Shown here: piece after piece, positions 52,621-64,000 of the stretch
Layout of the letters: every line of letters begins with the position of its first letter
Position numbering within the stretch: position 1 is the first letter of the stretch
The notes under the pieces: model-generated
The model's input: the letters and a program-made list of their open reading frames with translations, nothing else
What the model was told of the DNA's origin: nothing
The model's database searches: none
Assembly: GCA_034190875.2 (NCBI GenBank)
Contig: CM067344.1
Location: 19,351,612-19,415,611 of the forward strand
Length of the DNA stretch: 64,000 bases
Reading direction: 5' to 3'
DNA from: Urechis unicinctus
Lineage: Eukaryota > Annelida > Polychaeta > Xenopneusta > Urechidae
Translations under genes and position numbers: made by a program

Positions 52621-55375
52621 ACATTTCTCACTCACACAAAACTAATAAATAATCCCACAAGTGCCATTTCATGAGCAGGCACACACAGAGAAAACTTTGA
52701 GAATGACAAATATAACGTAGAGTCGAAAATCATTGCTATTAAGTTTCGGAATTTAAATCTGATAAAGCATGAAATGCTCATCTTGGATATCAATAATAGT
52801 GGTGTCACACTCACTGACACATCCATCTTAATTAAAGATAACATTTTAAAATTACGCCAAAGCCAACACCGGTTGTGTGCAGCAAACGTTGCCTGTATAT
52901 GCTCTTCTTACTCATCCTTTTATGTACTTGCCAACATCCATTGACGCAGAAACATCAAAACTATCTGTTCAGGTTGTGGAATTTAAAAGAGACGAAAATA
53001 AGTATGAAATATAATTTTTGAAAACCCGCATAACGGCACTCGTAAAATATCCCACAAGTTTCACCGACGCACAAAACGTATAAATAGCCCAGTTTGTATC
53101 ATTCAGTATGCGCACATAAACACAGGTTGTGGTTTGAAAATATTGAATACACATGCTATTTCCGCAAATGCTTTGTGGCTCTTTTAAACAGACATTGGTG
53201 AAATGGCAACATAAATGTCATTTAAAATTGTGATATCTTAAAAACAGTGGAATTATGAAACAATTATTATAAACTTTATATGAAACCCGTAACGTAGTAC
53301 TTTTGAAATATCTCACAAGTTACAAACTTTAACGCAGAGCACAGCAACAATCCCACAAGTATAATCCCCTTGCTACTCACACACGAACACAGGATGATCT
53401 ACTTTTCTTAGATATCCATTTAGGAACTTGCCAACAGGAACTAATGAATGTGCAACATATATGTACTCATAAAGTAGCTCATAGGTTTAACACTTACTCA
53501 CACAACTTACGTTAACCCGACGAGTATCATTTTATCTTTTGGCACACAAATACAAGTGGAGTTTTGAAAACATTGCGATTATCTGTATTCTCATTATTTC
53601 GTGCTTTTATAAAGAGCGATCAGAAAGATCTATTCAGCTTTAAGAATTTAAAAGAACCGGATTATGTGTTAAACATCAAACGAACCCGCTTCACGGTACG
53701 TATGAAACATCTTACTAGTTTCACACTCACACATCGAACTTACGAATAATCCCACAAGTACCATTCTATTAGTATGCGAACCGAAACACATGTTGAGTGT
53801 TGAACAAATTGGTTATTTATGTTATTTCCGTGAATGCTTTGTTGCTCTTGGCAACAGATATTGTGAAATAGCCAAACATATGTCGCATGAAGTTAAGATA
53901 TTCAAAAACGGCAGACGTACCAAAGATTGTTACTAAACGTAATGTAAAAACCCATATCAGGATACTCACAAGTTTAACAATCACATTCGGTTTAAGTACC
54001 AAAGATAGGTCCTAAACATAGTATAAAAACCCGTATCAGAATACTTGCGGAATATCTCACAAGGTTCACATTCACAGACCCAACTTATAAATATTTCCAC
54101 AAGTGTCATTCTATTAGTATTCGCACACGAGCACATGTAGAGCGTTGAAAATATTGGTTTTATGGGTAATTACCGTGAATGCTTTGTTGCTCTTGGCAAC
54201 AGATATTTGTGAAATGGCCACACATGTCGTATGAAGTTTAAAATTCAAAAACGGTTGAAGTACCGAATATTGATCCTAAACATAGTATTATAACCCGTAT
54301 CAGAATACTTGTAAAATATCTCACAAGTTTCACACTCACACACCCTACTTACCTATTCCCACAAGTTACATTATTTTTGAATGCGCACCAGAAAACGTGT
54401 TGAGTGTTGAAAATATTGGTTCTTTGGGTTATTCCCGTGAATGCTTCGTTGCTCTTTGCAGCATATATATGTGAAAAGGACAAACACATGTCGTGTAAAT
54501 TTTTGAAATTCAAAAACGACTGAGGTTGTACCAAAGATTGATCCCAAAACACAAACACAGGTCGACTTATAAAAAGATTGGGACTATCTGAATTTTCTAA
54601 ACATCATGATATGCCCTTGTCAAAAAGCATTGAAGAAGAGCAAACACAAATATCTGTTCAGCTTTCGTTATTTAAAAAAAATACTGGATTATGTGATAAA
54701 TTTTATCAAACACATGAAAAAATATCCTGAACATAGTTTTAAACCCGTGTAAGGATCGTTGTGAAACATCTCACAAGTTTCACACTCGTACATAAAACTT
54801 ATGAATAATCCCACAAGTGTCATTCTATTAGTATGCGCACAGGAACATATGTTGAGCTTTAAAAATATCGGTTTTGCGGATTATATCGTTCTATGCTTTG
54901 TTGCTCATGGCAAAATATATTTGTGAAAAGGCCTAACATATGTTGTGGAATTTTTAGAAATTCAAAAACAGTTGACGTACCAAAGATTGATCCTGAACAT
55001 AGTTTAAAACCCGTATAAGGATGCTTGTGAAATATCTCACATGTTTAACACTCACACACCCAACTTATGAATAATCTCACAAGTATCATTCTATTAGTAT
55101 GCGCACACAAACACATGTTCAGCGTTGAAAATATTGTTTTTTGTGTTATTCCCGTGGATGCTTTGATGCTCTTGGCAACATATATTTGTGAAAAGGCCAC
55201 ATGCATGTCGTGTGAATTTTAAATATTAAAAAACAGTTTAAGTTCCAATGATTAATCCTAAAAATACTATAAAACCTGTATCACGATACTTGTAAAATAT
55301 CTCACAAGTTTAACACTCACACACATTTTATGAGTGACCTCATAAGTACCTCATTATACTTTGCCCCACAAGTTG
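52621..55375. repeat. 264-bp repeat array, right group (about ten units)
   Basis: Unit starts near 52621, 53048, 53310, 53470, 53710, 54054, 54318, 54768, 55033 and 55297. The clearest spacings are 264-265 bp; longer gaps contain partial units. The shared 264-bp unit runs from CTCACAAGTTT(A/C)ACACTCAC through TTGAGCGTTGAAAATATTGG, TGAATGCTTTGTTGCTCTTG and GTGAAAAGGCCACACATATG to ACCAAAGATTGATCCTAAAC. Units differ by 10-30 percent, so the array is old. Short AT-rich frames inside it (for example 54349-54558) are not genes. Confidence 0.88.
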
Positions 55376-55433
55376 CATGAGGGCGATGTGCATTGTCCCA
55401 CAAATCTGTTGGCCCATAAGTGTTCGAAAAGTC

Positions 55434-55436
<3 letters not shown>

Positions 55437-55485
<49 letters not shown>
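55437..55485. repeat. (TG)n microsatellite
   Basis: About 24 TG units directly after the right end of the repeat-rich element. Confidence 0.97.
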
Positions 55486-55487
<2 letters not shown>

Positions 55488-57175
55488 CAGTCGTCAAAGT
55501 GCGCGCTTTCGGATCGAAATTCGACTTTAAAGATGAGTTCGGCGTATCGAGACGACGAGCTCATGAATAATTAATCGCCTCCGCGTGACGTCAGCTCCGG
55601 CATTGTTTTCGTTGCGAGGCGCGATCTGCGCCACGATTAGTGCAAAAGGGCTTCTGGTAATTTCGCTATTTCATCACTTCAGGAGAGCGACGAAGAGACA
55701 TGGGATGGCACAGATCATTAGCAGACCATCGTTGCTTCGGCAGAGCAAATTTCGCCTTGCAGATTCTAACCAGAAATGTGCGATTCAGGCGTCTCCGATG
55801 AAGAGAAAAAAGACACCGGCGATGTCCCTGCGTCTCTGCGAACGGGCTTACTCTACTACCGTCACACGCCTGGGTCTGACCTAGATAATGGCTGCCGCAG
55901 CGTTTTGTCGGGTGCGCTAATTTGAACTGACATTTTATCAAATTTTGGCCTTAACTGATCAGATGCGACGGTTATTGAACCGGTTTGAGTTTATTGATCA
56001 CATTATGAATTGATTTCAGCGAAGTACCTATAACCGTGCGATAGGCACTTTAAGCAGGACCGCTTTAATTTCGATAGTACAATGAATGTCACCTACCTCT
56101 CTGTTGAGTACTCATGACGAAGTAGTGGACTAGGCTGTTTGAGTTGGATCCGATTCACATTGTTTAGACACTAGCAGTCGATACTAGTGTTATTAGTGGG
56201 CCCCAGGATACGCTCGAATGAACATCCCACGCGCTGAACGCAGACGCAACTAATTCATTCAGCCTATTGGGTAATTTTCAACTTAAATCGTTACTTGATC
56301 ATTAAAGCCGTGTCTCACTTTTACCTGTGTTCAACCCATTTTTCATCGTCTCCAGATGACCTCTACGAGGAGACCATTCTATTACGGTTACGGCGTTTAA
56401 AGCTTCGAAATTGAGATAACGGAGGCCAGGCCTATATGTAAACATGACAGAGACGAGCTACGCGGGCGCTCACGACACAATTTCACCACACGAGCAGATT
56501 ATTTCACGCCCTCGCTATCTAAATTTCAAGAAAAGTGCAAAAAAAGCCCTACCCATACGGGAAAATAAAATGAAGTAAAACTAGATTCGTTCCCCAACAA
56601 ACTTTTCGAAATATTTTCTTCTTCACTCCACGTATATACTGTTCTGTGTCAATTAAGCTGATTAAGTAACCAGCCTCAACAGTGATAGTACTAGCAGATT
56701 TCTTTTTCATAATTACTAGGAAATGGTCACAGCCAGAAGGTCGGACACAGCCAGGAGATAACCCTCTTTGAAGAAACTTAACGCATTGTTGATATACTGA
56801 TAGTTGCAGCCTGTAAAATTGTTGCCCACAATGGAAAAAAAAAATCGCGATATTTAAAGGATTATTCAGCATCAACAAGGGGTATTGTTAAAATCATTGA
56901 TTATTCCCAAATATTTAACTTGCATCCAAGTTGTTATGCATGCCCCATACTGTCCAGTGAATATTGCGACCTTCGTGACCCTCACCCTCTCCGCACTAAC
57001 ACATCCATTCTACAGGCGATTCACGTCAAGGCCGCCAATATGTCATCTGCTGTCAGGGAGCATCTTTGTTTAATATATATATAATAAATTGGTGACTCGG
57101 GTGATGGGGTTAAATGGCGGTCGCATCTCTTACAGGGGACGAGCCCGGCTATGTGGTTCAATGGATCTGGGCCAC
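55486..57175. other. CpG-richer segment with a CRE, no gene recognised
   Basis: 55486-55900 is rich in CpG, and a perfect CRE palindrome TGACGTCA lies at 55586-55593, so it could be a promoter. The overlapping frames 55585-55884 (plus) and 55666-55941 (minus) show no domain. 55950-57175 holds only unassigned short frames. Confidence 0.35.
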
Positions 57176-57186
57176 GGGTTTGTGCC

Positions 57187-57465
57187 CCCGGGGGGGGCAC
57201 TTGGCCTTATTCTGGATAGGGGTGTGCCGCGGGACCTCGAAAACCCGTACCCGTCGTACAAGGTCAAAATGGTCAAAAACATACCCCGTCGTACAAGGTA
57301 TTATGCAAATGTATAACCCGTCGTACAGATTGAAGCTGAAAAACATACCCCGTCGTACAAGAATGAGGTCACAAAACCCGTCGTACAAGTCGAGAGGCCG
57401 AAAAAGCATACCCCGTCGCGCGGCACATATATACTGCCTCTATACACTTAAGTGCCCCCCCCCCC
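57187..57465. mobile_element. 279-bp MITE with perfect 11-bp target duplication
   Basis: The ends are CCCGGGGGGGGCACTT and AAGTGCCCCCCCCCCC, an inverted repeat built on GGGGGGGGCACTT. GGGTTTGTGCC flanks it at 57176-57186 and 57466-57476. A 9-11 bp duplication points to Mutator-like (MULE) mobilisation. The interior contains six direct copies of a CCCGTCGTACAAG-type motif, mostly 30-40 bp apart. The frames 57089-57539 across it are products of the repeat. Confidence 0.85.
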
Positions 57466-57476
57466 GGGTTTGTGCC

Positions 57477-59802
<2,326 letters not shown>

Positions 59803-59901
59803 TATCACCCACGTGACCATGCGATAACTAACATATATCACCCACGTGACCATGCGATAACTAATACATATCACCCACGTGACCATGCGATAACTAACAA
59901 T
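59803..59901. repeat. 33-bp minisatellite, three units, each with an E-box
   Basis: Three near-identical units TATCACCCACGTGACCATGC - GATAACTAA(C/T)A. Each contains CCACGTGACC, a CACGTG E-box in a context like MITF/USF/TFEB sites. The period is divisible by three, so both strands read as peptide repeats (YHPRDHAITN on plus). Confidence 0.9.
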
Positions 59902-62900
59902 TAGTGTTCGACTCGTATGAGATTTAACCGGTTCCCAGGTTATTCGCTACCACAGACGGTCGGTTGCAAATGCCAAACTACCGCGTGCCTAGTTGCCCCA
60001 TCTTTATAAATCGAGCTTGGAAACTTGGCGTCGCAAATCGAGCATCCTGCATGATATCCACCAAATAGAGTCCAATTTGTTACACCCGCATTTTTAAAGG
60101 CTGTTGTTAAGATTGTTTATTTTTGACAGCACGTGAATTCTAAAACAGATATGGGACGAGGTAGGGCACTGCTGTGCACCGAAATGTGAAATTGGGCTAG
60201 GATTGATCGATAATACCAGAACATGGTGAAGTTGCGCATGCGTAGTTACTGGTCTAGGTCTCTACTAATTTGCATATTTTGAAATCGGAGGCAGTGTTTC
60301 CAGGTGCCTTTAATGATAACCTGTTGATGATTTCGTGTTCCCAACGCAAAAAAATGGTTAACAATCGAGCCATATTAGCAACTACGCAAAACTACACCGA
60401 ATCGTAGAAAAAAAATTACAGTGATAATAAAACTAATAATAATAATAATTACAATAGTGATAATACCATATTCACATAGCACAATTATGATTAAACAAAT
60501 GTTTCACGTATCTTAATCACACAAGGATCAGCATCTCAAGGGGTCAATAATAACGGACCCATTGGTGGCTTTTGAATGTCTTGCAAGACAGCGACGTCGA
60601 AAATGTTTGTATACGACAGAATGCCAGAGACATGTAATCATGACGACCTTGGATACCATTCCCCCGATCCGATGTTCTCCGTCACGTATTATCAATAGGT
60701 ATTTCTCCACTGGTAAGTAAATGAAATGAAAAATATGCATGGTAAAGGTATTGAAATGAAATAACGGAAAGCGGCAGGACGGTGGTTGTACTGTTTGAGA
60801 CTCCCCTTGGTACAAACCCGTTGGTACACGGGTTTGGTAGGCCACCACCAAGGGCACCTAGAGTTATCAAACGCCCATCTTCTCTTGTTCCTCATGGAAT
60901 CTATTAACATGATAAAAGCCAGGGAGGAGGGGCGTTTTGTGACTCTCGTGCCGGAGGCCAATATGATGCCATTGAATCAAAGAGATTATAGCTCATGTAA
61001 AAGGGCTCACTCGGACCAGCTATGCAGTGACTATGCAAATGCGTGAAATACACGCCGGTTGCCAGGTGGCGTTAAAATGAAATAAACAAAAGCACTTGGG
61101 ATCCAATTGTTGATCCAATGTGGAATTTATCAAAAAATTCTACGAGACGCTTCTCACGCGTGGCTTGTTATCCTGTTTTGTCGAGGGAAGGCGCGAGTGA
61201 GCCCTCTTGGCACAATTGTGCGTTCTTGTATTGCATAACCGCGTCTGGGATCAATAAATCATGTATAGGGGACATAAATAGTCACCATTAATGGCGAAAT
61301 CGCATTATGATAGTAAATATGAGCGCCTCATAAATTTAACACCAGAATTATTGTAGTCGCTTTCTCTGTATAATGGAATAATTCGCGGACTGAACAGGAT
61401 TGTGCCCTTAGTGATATTATATGAAAGCTGTTATGACACATAGTAATGATAGAAGCAAAATATACAGACACAGAGGAACAATACACTTCATCATGCACTG
61501 CAAGACAATTGTGCTGTCAGCTCTTGCAATTTGGTTTAATGAAATTCATGACCTGGGCCATTATGCATTTAGAATAATGCTATTAGAATTATGCATAAGC
61601 ACATCCTCAATAATTGCCCATTTTACCATATAGTTCAAACTGATGCAAGACGCATGCTGATCTGCATGCGCTTGTACATGCCATTCACATCGGACATGTT
61701 AGTTCTACATTTCAGTTCAGCACAAAAAACCTATCACACCCAGTCATTCAGCATTACGACTTGTTATTCAATACAGACTTTGTCCATGATACGGAAGCCA
61801 CTCCCACGTCATAACTGGCCCAGCCGCTATCGCAAACTGTTGGCTTTGTCAATCAGAGTCCGGCAACTCAGACTACATATTCATTATCGTATTTTGATGT
61901 GATCTGCAGGCCAAAAAAGTTTCATGATTTATGTTTGCAATATGTCTGTGACCTAGCCTATGTTTAGCATGCTACATCACAACTCCCTAACTCTTGTATC
62001 ATCCTTTCCTTGCAACAATTGCTGCCTCAAACAGCAGCCGATAGTATATATCCAGCCTTTTAGAGTTATTTGTTGTATATAACATCGATTAAAGAGAACA
62101 ATGCCACAAACTAGAGCCAAGACGCCATGAAGTTCCGGATTTGTACAATTTCAATCACATTTAGTTAACTGATAATATATATTGATTTATTGAAATACAA
62201 TTTTCGGTTTTTATCACTCCCTGAGAGATGATTAATGATGACTTAAATAAAGCATCATCGATTTGGTACGAAACCACATTCGCCAGGTTGCATTATGTTT
62301 TGATATTGCAAAAGATATGGCTCAGCTGATGTCATGGAGCTTATCTGTAACAGCATCGTAGTGTCGAAACATATCTTCCGTCGAAGTGAGTTGTGATAAG
62401 TTCCACCTGGCAGCTCAATGAGGGCTCTATTCGTTAGTACGACGGCATTCACACAAATTTGTGTACGCCTCAAACCAAAACATATCTGTTGTGGATCAAA
62501 GCCACGATTCGAGGGTTCCAATCCCCGATCCCACTGTTTTACGGTCATGAAATCTGCGGTCTGAATTCCTCAATGGTCTTTAATCAATATCTCCATTATG
62601 ATGATTACACTGGAACACTGACGTCAACGGAACAACCAAGTCATAATTATAGAGAGAACTCCGCTAGATTAACCGACGGTGCATTGCAAGCGGGTACTCT
62701 AATTTCATGTTGCATTGGCCTTAGCAATTCTGCGCTCTCTGTGTTTGTCCCGTTTTTATAGAAAAATGACAAATAAATCCAGCCCCGTAGAAATCATATT
62801 TATATATTTTGATGATTTCATGGTGGAAGTGCCCATTAAATGCATGTCTGTAGCAGTTCATGACATCATAAATCTGCATACCTTTTACAAATGCCATGCA

Positions 62901-64000
62901 AACGCGTAGTTATTGCATTCACTTTCCAACATCACCGAACACAAGGATAGCAGTAAAAGCAGATCTGCACACACTTAAACTGTTGTCTTGCCCATAAATT
63001 ATATTTCTTGATGAAATGACAAAGAAGTGTACTTGACACTGATTGTTATGGTACTTTTACCTACATATATCAACATGACATGTAACCCGTTATCGGAGCA
63101 ATTATTTGACATTATAATGGATACTTAATCATAACGGCAATATGACTGCCAGGACAAACTAAAGTAAGGGCGTAAAATTACCCTTCTTGGCTGCTTTTTG
63201 TTTTCTCTTTGTTTTACGCAATGCATATTATTTGCTCATATAGGAATGACAGGAAAATAGGTACAGCTCAGTGACAATACAATATTTTAAATTTGAAGAG
63301 CCTGAAACAGGTGATCTCATATTAGTAAAACAGATATGTTTTTCTTTCACAACGGAGGTCAAATAATACAAACGTGGCTATTCTGTTGTCGTCTGTGAAC
63401 ACTTTCAACACTGTTCAGGAGATGATGCCTCTCAAGGCGCTTCTCTTCTACTTTCTTCAACTAAATTCATGAGATCGGAAATTCTCAATTTTGCTAGCAT
63501 GTCCTACCTGACTGAGCTCTTGGTCACATGGTTTCAACGAACCACCTCTTAGACTAATTTCCAGTATGTTTTTGAGCGGGCGGCCAATGGTGGGTAGGTG
63601 TGTGGGTATGGGGAGAGCAATTCTGAGGAGGTATGCGGGAACATTGCACAGCTTGGTTAGAAGAAATCTTGAGAAACACAAGAACGTATCATGAATTATT
63701 TTTATTTTGTTATAGTATCTACTCAGTGACGTCACCAGCTTGGGTCCACTTTGTTCGATCGAGTATAAATCATTGGTGTTAGTATTTAGTCTATAAGTAG
63801 TTTGACAGTTTGTTACGATTAAAAAGAACAAGGGTTAGTTTTTAGGAATAAAAGTATGTTATTTCAGTCTAAATACATAGTTATGAACATCAAATCAAAT
63901 GGCGGTAGACATGCACAATCTCTTTACGCTTCTTTGTCTTTTTTAGTCACATTCAATCTTAATGTACGATCAAAAGATGTCGATATTTGTTGATCTTAAA
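59902..64000. other. No gene recognised
   Basis: Low-complexity and AT-rich sequence with many short frames on both strands (for example 60528-61046, 61421-61902, 62255-62909, 63457-63831). None has a domain, a conserved motif or a chain of splice sites. A (TAA/AAT)-rich patch lies near 60430-60450. Confidence 0.4.

Larger units (their letters stand above)
48575..55436. mobile_element. Probable 6.9-kb element with inverted ends and internal 264-bp repeats
   Basis: The left end has CTTGTGGGGTAAATACATCG, CC and, 20 bp on, ACTTGTGGGGC. The right end read on the minus strand has TTTGTGGGACAATGCACATC, GCC and then ACTTGTGGGGC, an alignable inverted repeat of about 45 bp. Both ends touch (TG)n tracts. 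The motif CCCACAAGT (the complement of the end motif) recurs inside most of the 264-bp units, as subterminal transposase-binding sites do in large DNA transposons. No transposase was recognised, only a possible first exon and one internal exon. No target duplication could be defined because of the (TG)n flanks. Confidence 0.5.

Noticed and set aside
55361-55574. Valine/cysteine-rich ORFs over the (TG)n at 55.44 kb
   Set aside because: They are microsatellite translations.
62440-62530. Possible tRNA-derived SINE (GGGTTCCAATCCCC like a tRNA B box)
   Set aside because: There is no A box at the right spacing, no cloverleaf, no poly(A) or target duplication.

Overview
The window looks like nuclear DNA of a marine invertebrate animal. 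It is intron-rich and AT-rich, has long (TA)n tracts, carries animal-type transposons (hAT, R4/Dong-like LINE, MULE with FLYWCH-type transposase, a TTAA-target element), and its one large gene is built from animal extracellular modules (MAM, CUB, kringle, LDLa, PAN). The sequence alone does not fix the phylum.

Layout. 0-8.9 kb: a broken MULE/FLYWCH transposase at the left edge, then mostly non-coding DNA with four tandem-repeat tracts. 10.8-15.9 kb: a nest on the minus strand. An R4/Dong-like LINE (reverse transcriptase thumb, zinc knuckle, restriction-like endonuclease) is interrupted by a decayed ZMYM/TTF-type hAT and abutted by a second, BED-type hAT. 17.64-24.37 kb: a 6.7-kb DNA transposon with inverted ends and TTAA(A) flanks. 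It carries a rightward gene for a large zinc-finger protein with a DUF6589-like core and a leftward gene for a protein joining a MADS-box-like N-terminus to a PHD finger. 24.58-26.98 kb: a second copy of the BED-type hAT, inverted relative to the first and bounded by a perfect 8-bp duplication.

30.66-47.2 kb (minus strand): one very large DEG/ENaC-family ion channel gene. I could place 38 coding exons (about 8.0 kb, roughly 2,650 residues). The order is cytoplasmic HG motif, TM1, PAN, MAM, kringle, LDLa, two tandem copies of a nine-exon block (MAM, a MAM split by a CUB, MAM), a proline-rich linker, the cysteine-rich channel ectodomain, about 545 residues of unrecognised mainly helical sequence where the short thumb segment normally lies, the palm strand, the GAS-type selectivity filter with TM2, and a short tail. 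Nearly all ectodomain introns are phase 1, as expected from exon shuffling.

48.6-55.4 kb: a probable 6.9-kb element with related inverted ends next to (TG)n tracts, packed with about twelve copies of a 264-bp repeat. 57.2 kb: a 279-bp MITE with a perfect 11-bp target duplication. The rest to 64 kb is mostly non-coding, with a (TA)n tract and a 33-bp minisatellite.

The strongest candidates for something undescribed are the modular DEG/ENaC channel and the TTAA transposon pairing a DUF6589-like protein with a MADS-like/PHD protein. Exon ends were read by eye and may be off by one or two bases.
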